From NCBI GenBank assembly GCA_965214875.1, contig OZ243980.1, forward strand, positions 2,294,001 to 2,358,000: 64,000 bases of DNA, in the 5' to 3' direction. Positions 17,870-26,735 of the stretch are shown here, piece after piece; within the stretch, counting starts at the first letter, position 1; every line of letters starts with the position of its first letter. Source of the stretch: CBDAUN01 sp965214875. GTDB taxonomy: Bacteria > Pseudomonadota > Gammaproteobacteria > Arenicellales > JAJDZL01. The notes below the pieces were generated by a model, which saw only the letters and a list, made by a program, of their open reading frames with translations, was not told where the DNA came from and did not search any database. The position numbers and the translations under genes are program-made.

Positions 17870-19213
17870 TTAGCGTGTCACGCCCAGCCCGCCTGAAATA
17901 CTCGATTTTTTCAGCAAGCTCTCATACTGCCTTGACATCAGATGCGACTGCACCTGCGATATCAAATCTAGCATGACGACAACAATAATCAGCAGCGAAG
18001 TGCCGCCGAAATAAAATGGCACACTCCACTGCACCACGAGAAATTCCGGAATCATGCACACCAGCACCAGATAAATCGCTCCGGCCAGCGTCAGCCTGGA
18101 TACAACGGTATCAATGTAGCGTGTCGTCTGCGACCCAGGTCGGACACCCGGGATGAATGCGCCAGATTTTTTAAGATTGTCCGCCATGTCCTTGGGACTG
18201 AATACCAATGCGGTATAGAAAAAGCAAAAGAAGACAATCAGCGCGGAATAAAGCACCATGTAGATCGGCTGTCCTGGCCCGATGCTGGTTGCGATATCGC
18301 GCAGCCATCCCATGCCGTCGGTCTGTCCAAACCAGCTGCCGAGGCTCACCGGGAACAAAATGATGCTGGATGCGAAAATCGGAGGAATCACGCCAGACAT
18401 ATTGATCTTCAGCGGCAGATGGCTGGTTTGACCTGCAAGCATTCTGCGCCCTTGCTGGCGCTGAGCGTAGTTGACCGTGATTCGGCGCTGACCACGCTCG
18501 AAAAATACCACAAACCCGGTCACCGCAACTGCGCCGACGAACAAGGCCAGCACGCCGATCGGCGTAAAGGCTCCCGTGCGAGCGAGCTCTAGCGTCCCTG
18601 CAACCGCTGAAGGCAAGCCGGCGACAATGCTCGCAAAAATTATGATCGAAATGCCGTTGCCAATTCCGCGCTCGGTCGTCTGTTCTCCAAGCCAGACCAG
18701 AAACATGGTTCCTGTAACCAATGCGGCAACCGTTGTAATCTTGAATCCAATCCCTGGGGCAAGGACCACATTGCTGCCGCCAGCAACCTGTCCCTCAATC
18801 GCAATGGCTATCCCAAGTCCTTGAAAAGTTGCCAGCAGCACCGTTCCATAGCGCGTATATTCAGTGATCTTGCGCCGGCCGGCCTCACCCTCTTTTTTCA
18901 ACTGCTCCAGCTGCGGGATGACTGCCGTCATCATCTGCATGATGATCGATGCCGAAATATACGGCATCACGCCCAAGGCGAAAATCGAAAGGCGTGATAG
19001 CGCACCACCGGAAAACACGTTGAATATGTCTACAATCGATCCGCGCGTTTGCTCGAACAGAGCTGCAACCGCCACCGGGTCAACCCCCGGCACCGGTACA
19101 TGCGTGCCAAGGCGGAACACCACCATCGCACCGAGCACAAACAAGATGCGCATCCTTAGTTCGCTTAAGGTGCCCAAGCCCGGCAATCGCTTTGAAGGGT
19201 TGATTTTTGCCAT
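17870..19213 (-). CDS. secY: protein translocase subunit SecY
   Basis: Central channel of the SecYEG preprotein translocase. 447 residues with ten predicted membrane helices. Recognisable parts are the plug region FNVFSGGALSRLSIFALGVM, TVNYAQRQQGRRM in a cytoplasmic loop, and FFYTALVFSPKDMADNLKKS and GAFIPGVRPG near the C-terminal half. It lies in the spc operon after rplO, as usual; the partner secE is elsewhere in the window. Confidence 0.97.
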   Translation of the reverse strand: MAKINPSKRLPGLGTLSELRMRILFVLGAMVVFRLGTHVPVPGVDPVAVAALFEQTRGSIVDIFNVFSGGALSRLSIFALGVMPYISASIIMQMMTAVIPQLEQLKKEGEAGRRKITEYTRYGTVLLATFQGLGIAIAIEGQVAGGSNVVLAPGIGFKITTVAALVTGTMFLVWLGEQTTERGIGNGISIIIFASIVAGLPSAVAGTLELARTGAFTPIGVLALFVGAVAVTGFVVFFERGQRRITVNYAQRQQGRRMLAGQTSHLPLKINMSGVIPPIFASSIILFPVSLGSWFGQTDGMGWLRDIATSIGPGQPIYMVLYSALIVFFCFFYTALVFSPKDMADNLKKSGAFIPGVRPGSQTTRYIDTVVSRLTLAGAIYLVLVCMIPEFLVVQWSVPFYFGGTSLLIIVVVMLDLISQVQSHLMSRQYESLLKKSSISGGLGVTR

Positions 19214-19231
19214 GTTCAGTCCTGCTGATCT

Positions 19232-19669
19232 TTACTCTTGCACGCTGCCGCCGCACGCTTCAATCGCAGCCTTCGCCGATTCAGTAATGCGTATGCCCTT
19301 AAGATTGACCTTGCCGGTAATTTGACCGGAATTGATCACTTTGGCATGCTGCGCCGCTTTAGGAATCACGCGATGCTTTTTGAGCATATCGATATCCAGC
19401 GTCTGACCATCGAATTGCGACAGCTCGGACAAGCGAACTTCCGCGGTCTTATTGGGAGTCATCGACCTGAAGCCGCGCTTTGGCAGCCGTCGCTGCAAAG
19501 GCATTTGACCGCCTTCAAACTCCGCACTGACACCACCGCCCGACCGCGATTTCTGCCCTTTGTCTCCTCGCCCGCATGTGCTGCCGAACGTCGATCCGGC
19601 ACCGCGGCCGACCCGCTTAGGCTTTTTACGCGCTCCAGCGGCGCTTCGGATATGCAATCTTTCACTCAT
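19232..19669 (-). CDS. rplO: 50S ribosomal protein L15
   Basis: Start placed at the ATG at 19669 (MSERLHIRSAAGARKKPKRV), overlapping the rpmD stop by 4 bases, a typical coupled junction. 145 residues, with the glycine-rich extension GRGDKGQKSRSGGG that reaches into the 50S core and the C-terminal globular GKVNLKGIRITESAKAAIEA. Confidence 0.95.
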   Translation of the reverse strand: MSERLHIRSAAGARKKPKRVGRGAGSTFGSTCGRGDKGQKSRSGGGVSAEFEGGQMPLQRRLPKRGFRSMTPNKTAEVRLSELSQFDGQTLDIDMLKKHRVIPKAAQHAKVINSGQITGKVNLKGIRITESAKAAIEACGGSVQE

Positions 19670-19854
19670 TCGCCGATTGCCTCCCATTCGACCAGATAGG
19701 ACACTTTGCGAATCATGCCCCGGATTTCAGGAGTATCCTCCACTTCGCGAACATGATTGATCCGGCGAAGTCCCAAGCCGCGAACGCATGCCTGGTGGCT
19801 TTTCAAGCGTCCGTTAAGACTTTTAACCAGTTTAACTTGCAACTTTTTGGACAT
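19666..19854 (-). CDS. rpmD: 50S ribosomal protein L30
   Basis: 62 residues beginning MSKKLQVKLVKSLNGRLKSH, followed by the conserved LGLRRINHVREVEDTPEIRG. The gene is absent from some bacterial groups; its presence here between rpsE and rplO follows the enterobacterial order. Confidence 0.94.
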   Translation of the reverse strand: MSKKLQVKLVKSLNGRLKSHQACVRGLGLRRINHVREVEDTPEIRGMIRKVSYLVEWEAIGE

Positions 19855-19881
19855 ATCAAAAACTGCCGCCCGTTTCAGCGT

Positions 19882-20388
19882 CTAAAGCAATTCCTCGACT
19901 GTCTTGCCGCGCTTGGCGGCAATCTCTTTCGGACTTTTGATCGACTTAAGCCCGTCGATCGTAGCACGCGCGACGTTAATCGGATTGGTCGTGCCGATAA
20001 CTTTCGCAAGCACATCCTCCACGCCGGCGCATTCAAAAATCAGGCGCATCGTATCGCCAGCGATAATTCCGCTGCCGGTGGAAGCCGGCCGTATAACCAC
20101 CTTCGCCGCACCATGCCGTCCAATGACCGGATACTGGATGGTTCCGCGATTCAGGCGTACGCTCGTCATGTTGCGTCGCGCCTGCTCCATGGACTTTTGC
20201 GCGGCGACCGGCACTTCCCGGGCCTTGCCGACCCCGATTCCGACCAGTCCTTTGCCATTGCCGACCACGGACAATGCCGAGAAACCGAATATTCGCCCGC
20301 CCTTGACGACTTTCGCGACACGCCGCACGTTGATCAGCTCTTCGCGATTGCCATCGCTGGCAGAGTATTTTCCCTCTGTTGCAGCCAT
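19882..20388 (-). CDS. rpsE: 30S ribosomal protein S5
   Basis: 168 residues with the double-stranded RNA-binding fold. ELINVRRVAKVVKGGRIFGF marks the N-terminal domain and GRHGAAKVVIRPASTGSGII the start of the C-terminal domain. S5 supports decoding fidelity and mRNA unwinding at the entry site. Part of the spc operon. Confidence 0.96.
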   Translation of the reverse strand: MAATEGKYSASDGNREELINVRRVAKVVKGGRIFGFSALSVVGNGKGLVGIGVGKAREVPVAAQKSMEQARRNMTSVRLNRGTIQYPVIGRHGAAKVVIRPASTGSGIIAGDTMRLIFECAGVEDVLAKVIGTTNPINVARATIDGLKSIKSPKEIAAKRGKTVEELL

Positions 20389-20404
20389 TTTCTAAATGCT
20401 TTCC

Positions 20405-20761
20405 TCAGATTCTTAAACCATTTTCTCTCGCTGCGTCTGCAAGCGCTTTGATACGACCGTGATACCGATGACCCGACCGGTCGAACGCAAGATGCTCAAC
20501 CTTTGCCTCAATCGCCTTTTTCGCGATCAAGGCCCCGACAACGCGCGCTGCTTCGGCATTCCCGCCGTATGCAATTTGCTTTCGCACTTCAGGCTCAACA
20601 GTCGATGCGCTGGCAATCGTTTTGCTGCCATCTGGCGTAATGACCTGAGCATAGATGTGATTCGGCGTACGCTTGACGCAAAGGCGATGCCGACCCTGAA
20701 TCCGAATCTGGTTGCGCGTCTTTTGCGCTCTGCGCAACCGATTTGCTTTTTTGCTCTTCAT
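20405..20761 (-). CDS. rplR: 50S ribosomal protein L18
   Basis: 118 residues: basic N-terminus (MKSKKANRLRRAQKTRNQIR), then the 5S rRNA-binding core ending in AFDRSGHRYHGRIKALADAA and RENGLRI. Directly between rplF (6 bases) and rpsE. Confidence 0.96.
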   Translation of the reverse strand: MKSKKANRLRRAQKTRNQIRIQGRHRLCVKRTPNHIYAQVITPDGSKTIASASTVEPEVRKQIAYGGNAEAARVVGALIAKKAIEAKVEHLAFDRSGHRYHGRIKALADAARENGLRI

Positions 20762-20767
20762 CGTTTA

Positions 20768-21316
20768 TCAGCCTACATTCTTGACCTGCTTACGACGGAT
20801 CTGCTCGCCGGCATATCGAACGCCTTTGCCCTTGTAGGGTTCTGGCGGCCGCAAGCGGCGCAGATTCGCCGCAACCTGCCCGACAACCTGCTTTTCGATG
20901 CCGCGGACAACCAGATCAACCTGGCCGCTTGTCTCCGATGTCACTTCAAAGCTGACGCCCTCAGGCGCTGTGTATTCAATCGGATGTGAATAGCCAAGGC
21001 TCAAATTCAAGGTATTGCCGCTTGCCTTAGCGCGGTACCCTGTTCCAACGATCATGATTCCTTTTTCAAATCCGGTAGTCACGCCTGTAACCATGTTCGC
21101 GATTAGCGAACGAAACGTGCCGGACATGGCGCGCGACTTCGCGCTCGAATTGCGAGCTTCAACTTTGAGGCTGTCTTCATTCACGCTGACTTTGACCGCT
21201 GGATGCAACTTCAAGCTCAAATCCCCCTTGGGACCGGCAACAGCAATCGAGATGCCGTCAACCGACACATTCACGCCGCTTGGCACAGCGACCGGCTCTT
21301 TTGCTATTCGTGACAT
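20768..21316 (-). CDS. rplF: 50S ribosomal protein L6
   Basis: 182 residues with two repeated alpha/beta domains. MSRIAKEPVAVPSGVNVSVD is the standard start and the C-terminal signature RPPEPYKGKGVRYAGEQIRR is intact. It binds near the sarcin-ricin loop and the factor-binding site. Confidence 0.97.
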   Translation of the reverse strand: MSRIAKEPVAVPSGVNVSVDGISIAVAGPKGDLSLKLHPAVKVSVNEDSLKVEARNSSAKSRAMSGTFRSLIANMVTGVTTGFEKGIMIVGTGYRAKASGNTLNLSLGYSHPIEYTAPEGVSFEVTSETSGQVDLVVRGIEKQVVGQVAANLRRLRPPEPYKGKGVRYAGEQIRRKQVKNVG

Positions 21317-21332
21317 CCTGCTTCTCTAATCA

Positions 21333-21728
21333 TCATGTAACTGTACAGATAATTTCGCCGCCGATGCCGCGCGCGCGCGCATCCTTAGCGGTCATGATTC
21401 CTTGAGATGTCGACACGACTGCAATGCCCAGACCGCCGTTGACCGACGGCAAATTCTTCGAATCGCAATACACCCGCCGCCCCGGCTTGCTGATGCGCTT
21501 GATCTTTTCGATCACGGGACCGCCGCGATAGTATTTCAACTTGATCACGAGATTTGATTTGCCTTCCTCGCAATCGCGCCTAAATTCGGCAATATAGCCC
21601 TCTGCCTGCAGCACCGATGCGATTGTCTCCTTAACCTTGGAAGCGGGGACGGTCACATCCGGATGCTCTGCATGCAAGGCATTGCGGATGCGAGTCAGCA
21701 TGTCTGCGATTGGATCTGTCATTGGCAT
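21333..21728 (-). CDS. rpsH: 30S ribosomal protein S8
   Basis: Start placed at the ATG at 21728 (MPMTDPIADMLTRIRNA); an ATG two codons later (21722) is equally possible. 131 residues. The C-terminal RNA-binding part reads TSQGIMTAKDARARGIGGEI and ends ICTVT. S8 represses the spc operon translationally in E. coli. The longer frame upstream lies in rpsN and is not coding. Confidence 0.95.
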   Translation of the reverse strand: MPMTDPIADMLTRIRNALHAEHPDVTVPASKVKETIASVLQAEGYIAEFRRDCEEGKSNLVIKLKYYRGGPVIEKIKRISKPGRRVYCDSKNLPSVNGGLGIAVVSTSQGIMTAKDARARGIGGEIICTVT

Positions 21729-21733
21729 GTTTT

Positions 21734-22039
21734 TTACCAGCTTGCCTTGGTTACGCCTGGCGCTTCGCCGCGCATCACTATTTGACGCAGCTTGTTGCGC
21801 CCGAGACCGAACTTTCGATAATAGCCGCGCGGGCGTCCGGTCAAGCCGCAGCGGTTTCGCAAACGGCAGGAACTGCTGTCGCGCGGCAGCTTCTGCAAAT
21901 TCATCATCGCATCCCACCGCTCCTCATACGAAAGCGACTCGTCGCTGATCTGTTTTTTGAGCGCCTGGCGACGCTGCGCGTACTGCTCAACAAGCCTTTC
22001 ACGCTTGTGCTGCCGAGCGATTACCGATTTCTTTGCCAT
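21734..22039 (-). CDS. rpsN: 30S ribosomal protein S14 (long, zinc-free type)
   Basis: 101 residues, the long form without the CxxC zinc motif. MAKKSVIARQHKRERLVEQY opens it and GRPRGYYRKFGLGRNKLRQI lies near the end. It sits on the 30S head. Between rplE and rpsH as in enterobacteria. Confidence 0.96.
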   Translation of the reverse strand: MAKKSVIARQHKRERLVEQYAQRRQALKKQISDESLSYEERWDAMMNLQKLPRDSSSCRLRNRCGLTGRPRGYYRKFGLGRNKLRQIVMRGEAPGVTKASW

Positions 22040-22040
22040 C

Positions 22041-22598
22041 TCAATTCTGCCGCAATGGAAAATTAAAGCCGGTCAGCAAGGCCCGCGCCTCATCATCGGT
22101 GTTGGCCGACGTCGTGATCGCGATGTCCAGACCGCGAATCGCATCGACTCGATCGTAGTCGATTTCCGGGAACACAATCTGCTCCTTGATGCCGAATGAA
22201 TAGTTGCCTCGTCCGTCAAACGATTTATCGGATAGGCCGCGAAAATCGCGCACCCGCGGAATTGCTACCGAGATGAGGCGGTCTAAGAATTCATACATCG
22301 CCTGCCGCCGCAATGTCACCATGCAGCCGATCTCAAAGCCTTCTCGAATTTTGAATGCCGCAACTGCCCGACTTGCCTTTGTTACCACCGGCTTTTGACC
22401 AGCGATGAGCGTCATGTCGTTGACCGCATTGGCAACGATGTTCTTGTCCTTTTTAAGGACCGCATCGCCCAGCCCCATGTTCAGGGTAATCTTGAGCACT
22501 TTGGGAACCTGCATCGGGTTCGCGTAGCTGAACTGCCTGGTCAGCTTGCCGAACAGCTCTTCACGATAGAATTTTTCCAATCTGGTCAATTCAGCCAT
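22041..22598 (-). CDS. rplE: 50S ribosomal protein L5
   Basis: About 185 residues from the ATG at 22598 (MAELTRLEKFYREELFGKLT); another ATG is one codon upstream. The conserved KITLNMGLG and AGQKPVVTKASRAVAAFKIR are present, followed by GRGNYSFGIKEQIVFPEIDY. It binds 5S rRNA and contacts P-site tRNA. The stop lies one base before rpsN. Confidence 0.96.
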   Translation of the reverse strand: MAELTRLEKFYREELFGKLTRQFSYANPMQVPKVLKITLNMGLGDAVLKKDKNIVANAVNDMTLIAGQKPVVTKASRAVAAFKIREGFEIGCMVTLRRQAMYEFLDRLISVAIPRVRDFRGLSDKSFDGRGNYSFGIKEQIVFPEIDYDRVDAIRGLDIAITTSANTDDEARALLTGFNFPLRQN

Positions 22599-22608
22599 CA
22601 TCAGTCAC

Positions 22609-22926
22609 CTAAACATCGACAACTTCGCCGTTCGACTTGAAGTAGCGGACTTTTCTGCCATCTTCCAAAAAACGATACCCGACGCGGTCGCCCTTGCCGG
22701 TGCTCGGGTTGAACAGGGCCAGATTCGACATCTGAATCGGCGCCTCTTTTGAGAGAATGCCTCCGGTCTGCTGGCGCTGCGGGTTGCCCCGCGTGTGGCA
22801 CCTGACCAGATTCACGTCGTTTACAAGCGCACGGCCATCATCGAGGATGGACAGCACTGTACCGCGCTTGCCCTTGCTTTTGCCGGCAAGCACGATTACA
22901 TCATCTCCTTTTCGCAGTCGGTTCAT
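22609..22926 (-). CDS. rplX: 50S ribosomal protein L24
   Basis: 105 residues with the KOW motif near the start (RKGDDVIVLAGKSKGKRGTV). MPIQMSNLALF-like text appears as APIQMSNLALFNPSTGKGDR in the second half. It is an early assembly protein at the tunnel exit. 11 bases after rplN. Confidence 0.95.
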   Translation of the reverse strand: MNRLRKGDDVIVLAGKSKGKRGTVLSILDDGRALVNDVNLVRCHTRGNPQRQQTGGILSKEAPIQMSNLALFNPSTGKGDRVGYRFLEDGRKVRYFKSNGEVVDV

Positions 22927-22937
22927 GTTGGTTCAGC

Positions 22938-23306
22938 CTAAAGAACTTCAGGCGCCAGCGATACGATGCGCATGAATTTTTCACCTCTTAGCTCACGTGT
23001 CACCGGACCGAAGATTCGAGTTCCAAGCGGCTGGTGTTGCGCATTGAGCAACACGACCGCATTGCGATCAAAGCGAATCAGCGATCCGTCAGTTCTACGT
23101 ACGCCCTTTTTGGTCCGTACTACCACCGCGAACAGCACATCGCCCTTGCGCACGCGGCTATTCGGCACCGCTTCCTTGATTGTGATCCGTATGACATCGC
23201 CAATTCCAGCATAGCGCCGCTTAGACCCGCCAAGCACCTTGATGCATTGGACTCGCTTCGCGCCGCTATTATCGGCAACATCCAGCATGCTTTGCATTTG
23301 AATCAT
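22938..23306 (-). CDS. rplN: 50S ribosomal protein L14
   Basis: 122 residues, the constant length of the family. MIQMQSMLDVADNSGAKRVQ at the start, RKGDVLFAVVVRTKKGVRR in the middle, GTRIFGPVTRELR near the end. It sits at the subunit interface. Confidence 0.97.
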   Translation of the reverse strand: MIQMQSMLDVADNSGAKRVQCIKVLGGSKRRYAGIGDVIRITIKEAVPNSRVRKGDVLFAVVVRTKKGVRRTDGSLIRFDRNAVVLLNAQHQPLGTRIFGPVTRELRGEKFMRIVSLAPEVL

Positions 23307-23336
23307 TGCAACAGTTCCTCCTGCCTGCAGGCGGCA

Positions 23337-23600
23337 TCAGCTGGCGCGCTCTAAAATCTTGACTAGCTGCCAACTCTTGGTCTTCGACAGCGGCCTGCAT
23401 TCGCGGATAACAACCGAGTCATTCTCGTTGCAGGCATTTTCTTCGTCGTGCGCATGCAGCTTGGTATATCGCTTGACATACTTCCGGTACAGAGGGTGCG
23501 GAACCTTGCGCTCTACGACAACGGTGATCGTCTTGTCGCGCTTCGCGCTCGTCACAACCCCTGCGACAGTGCGGCTGTTGCTGGTGCTCTCTTCGGTCAT
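23337..23600 (-). CDS. rpsQ: 30S ribosomal protein S17
   Basis: Start placed at the ATG at 23600 (MTEESTSNSRTVAGVVTSAK), which avoids overlap with rpmC; an ATG three codons upstream exists. 87 residues with the family core VPHPLYRKYVKRYTKLHAHD and the C-terminal IRECRPLSKTKSWQLVKILE. Confidence 0.94.
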   Translation of the reverse strand: MTEESTSNSRTVAGVVTSAKRDKTITVVVERKVPHPLYRKYVKRYTKLHAHDEENACNENDSVVIRECRPLSKTKSWQLVKILERAS

Positions 23601-23601
23601 G

Positions 23602-23796
23602 CTATGCATCCGTCATTTCGTTCAATACGGTTTTGATTCGTGCGACATCCCGCCGCAGTTCGCGAAACTTCTTGGTATTCGCAACCTGTTCATTGCTGCG
23701 ATCAATGCGCAACTGAAGCTGTTCGTGACGCACATCGATCAGCGCCTTGGTCAGATTGTCTTTCGACATCTTGCGAAGCTCGCTGACCTTGTTCAT
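23602..23796 (-). CDS. rpmC: 50S ribosomal protein L29
   Basis: 64 residues, two long helices: MNKVSELRKMSKDNLTKALI, and LRRDVARIKTVLNEM near the end. It lies at the tunnel exit near the SRP and trigger-factor site. Its start overlaps the rplP stop by 4 bases. Confidence 0.94.
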   Translation of the reverse strand: MNKVSELRKMSKDNLTKALIDVRHEQLQLRIDRSNEQVANTKKFRELRRDVARIKTVLNEMTDA

Positions 23797-24209
23797 AGCA
23801 ACCCCTGGCGCTTTGCAAACGTTGTTCGTACCGAAATCTTGGCTCCGGCAAGACGAAAAGCCTCTCTGGCCATTTCCTCGCTGACCCCTTCAATCTCGTA
23901 GATCATATGGCCAGGCTTAGTCACAAAAACCCAGTACTCTGGATTGCCCTTGCCCTTGCCCATACGCACTTCGAGCGGCTTTTTCGAAACCGGCTTGTCA
24001 GGGAATATTCGTATCCATAATTTGCCGCCTCTGCGCACGTAGCGGTTGATCGCACGCCGCCCCGCTTCGATTTCGCGGGCGGTAATGCGCCCGCGAGTCG
24101 TGGCCTTCAGTCCGAAATCGCCGAAACTGACGTGATTGCCACGAGTCGCCATACCGCGATTTCGCCGCTTTTGCTGTTTACGGTATTTAGTTCGCTTCGG
24201 CTGCAGCAT
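23793..24209 (-). CDS. rplP: 50S ribosomal protein L16
   Basis: 138 residues: MLQPKRTKYRKQQKRRNRGM, GDFGLKATTRGRITAREIEA and VRMGKGKGNPEYWVFVTKPG, all characteristic. Needed for the peptidyl transferase region and A-site tRNA. There is an unusually long 68-base gap to rpsC upstream. Confidence 0.97.
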   Translation of the reverse strand: MLQPKRTKYRKQQKRRNRGMATRGNHVSFGDFGLKATTRGRITAREIEAGRRAINRYVRRGGKLWIRIFPDKPVSKKPLEVRMGKGKGNPEYWVFVTKPGHMIYEIEGVSEEMAREAFRLAGAKISVRTTFAKRQGLL

Positions 24210-24277
24210 AGTGGTTGCTATCGAATCCGGTTAACTTGATTGAGCATCTCATCATCGGGCATCTACACACTGGCAAA

Positions 24278-24967
24278 TCAACTCTCTGCCAATGCGGCCT
24301 CTTCAGGCTGCTCTTCGCGCGTCTTTTTCTTTGACTTGGCGGCAAACGTTTCACCGCGAAAGATCCAGACCTTTACGCCCAGCAATCCGTAAGTTGTTCT
24401 CGCTTCGGCAAATCCGTAATCCACATCCGCTCGCAACGTGTGCAATGGAACCCGGCCTTCCCGATACCACTCAGTACGGGCGATTTCAGCGCCGTTAAGG
24501 CGGCCCGAAATCATGACCTTGATCCCAAGCGCACCGATGCGAATGGAGTTTTGCACCGAACGCCTCATGGCGCGGCGAAACATGACCCTGTTCTCGAGCT
24601 GCTGGCAAATCGCTTCAGCGACTAGCCTTGCATCCATGTCCGGCTTGCGAATCTCTTCCACGCTAACCGAAACCGGCGCGCTGTTCATGGCAGAAAGATC
24701 TTTTCGCAACCTGGTGATGTCTTCGCCTTTCTTGCCGATAACGATTCCAGGACGCGCCGTATGGATTACGACTTTCATATTTTGCGCTGGACGGTCGATC
24801 GTTATCTTGCTCACCGAAGCATTGGCCAGCCGCTTGCTGACGAACTCGCGAACCTTCAAATCCTCTTTCAGGTTCTTCGCGTAATCTCTACCAGAAGCAT
24901 ACCAGCTGGAAGACCAGTTCTTCTTCAAGGCGAGCCGCATGCCGACCGGGTGTACTTTTTGGCCCAT
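24278..24967 (-). CDS. rpsC: 30S ribosomal protein S3
   Basis: 229 residues: MGQKVHPVGMRLALKKNWSS, a KH-type RNA-binding segment around HTARPGIVIGKKGEDITRLR, and the C-terminal RREGRVPLHTLR-type signature (YREGRVPLHTLRADVDYGFA). It lines the mRNA entry tunnel. Confidence 0.97.
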   Translation of the reverse strand: MGQKVHPVGMRLALKKNWSSSWYASGRDYAKNLKEDLKVREFVSKRLANASVSKITIDRPAQNMKVVIHTARPGIVIGKKGEDITRLRKDLSAMNSAPVSVSVEEIRKPDMDARLVAEAICQQLENRVMFRRAMRRSVQNSIRIGALGIKVMISGRLNGAEIARTEWYREGRVPLHTLRADVDYGFAEARTTYGLLGVKVWIFRGETFAAKSKKKTREEQPEEAALAES

Positions 24968-24977
24968 GTGTATTCTC

Positions 24978-25310
24978 CTAATCGTCCGAAAGCACGACCG
25001 TGATATGGCTCGTACGCTTAAATATCCGGTTGGCGCGCCCGCGCGCGCGCGCCCGCAAGCGCTTCATCGTCGGCCCCTCGTCAACATATGCGGCATGCAC
25101 GCGCAATTCGTCGATATCCGCACTGTTGTTATTCTCGGCATTGGCAATCGCCGAGTCAAGCGTCTTCAACACCAAAGCCGCTGCTTTCTTGTTGCTATGC
25201 ACCAGTATATCGCGCGCCTTCTCAACCTTGAGTCGCCGGATCTGCCCTGCAACCAGACGGCACTTGAAAGCCGAGCTGCGAATGTTTCTTGAAACCGATC
25301 TAACCTGCAC
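24978..25310 (-). CDS. rplV: 50S ribosomal protein L22
   Basis: 110 residues. The tunnel-wall hairpin region GPTMKRLRARARGRANRIFK is normal; its arginines are encoded by an alternating GC run at 25040-25052. Macrolide-relevant hairpin length appears wild type. 10 bases before rpsC. Confidence 0.96.
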   Translation of the reverse strand: MQVRSVSRNIRSSAFKCRLVAGQIRRLKVEKARDILVHSNKKAAALVLKTLDSAIANAENNNSADIDELRVHAAYVDEGPTMKRLRARARGRANRIFKRTSHITVVLSDD

Positions 25311-25330
25311 CTGACAACCTCCCGCCTTCG

Positions 25331-25603
25331 CTACTTCGCCTTGCGGTCGGCCGCATGGCCCTTGAATGTCCGTGTCGGCGCAAACTCGCCGAGCTTATGA
25401 CCAACCATGTTCTCCGAAATCAGAACCGGCACATGCTGGCGTCCATTGTGCACGGCGATCATCAAACCGACGAACTCCGGCATGATGGTCGACCGCCTGG
25501 ACCATGTCTTGATCGGCGTACGCCGATTAGACTCTCGGGCTTTGACTACTTTGGCCCACAGATGCTGGTCGACGAACGGCCCTTTCTTTACTGATCTTGG
25601 CAT
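25331..25603 (-). CDS. rpsS: 30S ribosomal protein S19
   Basis: 90 residues: MPRSVKKGPFVDQHLWAKVV at the start and LGEFAPTRTFKGHAADRKAK at the end. It complexes with S13 on the 30S head. 6 bases after rplB. Confidence 0.97.
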   Translation of the reverse strand: MPRSVKKGPFVDQHLWAKVVKARESNRRTPIKTWSRRSTIMPEFVGLMIAVHNGRQHVPVLISENMVGHKLGEFAPTRTFKGHAADRKAK

Positions 25604-25609
25604 AGCACG

Positions 25610-26437
25610 CTACCTCTTCTTCGAGCGCCGCACAATCATCGAGTCGGTTCGGCGATTGCGCCGCGTACGGTATCCTTTTGTCGGCACTCCCCATGGCGTA
25701 ACCGGATGGCGGCCGCCAGAGGTTCTGCCCTCGCCTCCGCCATGCGGATGATCCACCGGATTCATCGCAACGCCGCGCACAGTCGGTCTAATCCCGCGCC
25801 AGCGCTTGGCGCCAGCTTTTCCGAGCTTGCGCAACGAGTGCTCCTCGTTGCCGACCTCGCCAATGGCCGCCCGGCATTCCATGTGAATCTTGCGCATCTC
25901 GCCCGATCGCATGCGCATCAAGGCATACTTGCCTTCACGGCCCAGAAATTGCGCTGACGTTCCAGCCGAACGGGCGATTTGAGCACCTTTTCCCGGCTTC
26001 ATCTCAATGCAATGAACCACAGTTCCCTGCGGCACGTTTTTCAGCGGCATGACATTGCCGGGCGAGATTGGAACCTGCTCGCCCGATATTACCCTATTGC
26101 CCGCCTTGAGCCCCTTAGGCGCGATGATGTAGCGATACTCGCCATCCGCATAGGCCACCAAAGCAATATTCGCACTGCGATTGGGATCGTATTCGATTCG
26201 CTCGACAGTTGCTGGCACCCCATCTTTTTCGCGACGAAAATCGATCACGCGGTAGCGGCGCTTATGCCCGCCGCCACGATGCCGGACTGTGATGCGCCCA
26301 TCGTTGTTGCGTCCGCCGCTTGCGCGCGACGACTCGGTCAACGGCCGAAACGGCTTCCCGCGATGAAGATTCGGCGTCTTGACAACAACTGCGCCGCGCC
26401 TGCCCGGGGTAATCGGCTTTTGCTTAACTAGCGCCAC
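25610..26437 (-). CDS. rplB: 50S ribosomal protein L2
   Basis: Start placed at the GTG at 26437 (V/M-ALVKQKPITPGRRGAVVV), 1 base after the rplW stop. This gives 275 residues, the normal length; the open frame extends further only because it overlaps rplW. It carries ASGGRNNDGRITVRHRGGGH and the signature NPVDHPHGGGEGRTSGGRHP with the histidine linked to peptidyl transferase function. Confidence 0.95.
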   Translation of the reverse strand: MALVKQKPITPGRRGAVVVKTPNLHRGKPFRPLTESSRASGGRNNDGRITVRHRGGGHKRRYRVIDFRREKDGVPATVERIEYDPNRSANIALVAYADGEYRYIIAPKGLKAGNRVISGEQVPISPGNVMPLKNVPQGTVVHCIEMKPGKGAQIARSAGTSAQFLGREGKYALMRMRSGEMRKIHMECRAAIGEVGNEEHSLRKLGKAGAKRWRGIRPTVRGVAMNPVDHPHGGGEGRTSGGRHPVTPWGVPTKGYRTRRNRRTDSMIVRRSKKR

Positions 26438-26438
26438 T

Positions 26439-26735
26439 TCAGACCGCCTCATGAAAACTGATGTCATCATCCTTGTGCAATCGGACGAAAGCTTTTCGCG
26501 TATCGACCCGCTTGCCAAGCGTACGGCCAAACCGCTTGGTTTTGCCGCGCCGGTTCAGAATTTGCACTGAAGTCACGCGCACATCGAAAACCGTCTGCAC
26601 CGCCTCGCGTATCTCAGTCTTGGTGGCATCTCGCGCAACCTCGAATATGAACTGGTTGTTCAATTCCCCGATACGGGAACTTTTTTCCGAAATGATCGGC
26701 GCGATCAGAATGTTGTACATTCGTTCCTTTTTCAT
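26439..26735 (-). CDS. rplW: 50S ribosomal protein L23
   Basis: From the ATG at 26735 (MKKERMYNILIAPIISEKSS), 98 residues, overlapping the rplD stop by 4 bases; a further ATG lies three codons upstream. The C-terminal NRRGKTKRFGRTLGKRVDTR and KAFVRL are typical. It docks trigger factor and SRP at the tunnel exit. Confidence 0.95.
   Translation of the reverse strand: MKKERMYNILIAPIISEKSSRIGELNNQFIFEVARDATKTEIREAVQTVFDVRVTSVQILNRRGKTKRFGRTLGKRVDTRKAFVRLHKDDDISFHEAV

Noticed and set aside
25040..25052. Alternating GC run, possible Z-DNA element
   Set aside because: It encodes the conserved Arg-Ala-Arg tract of ribosomal protein L22 and is explained by codon choice.
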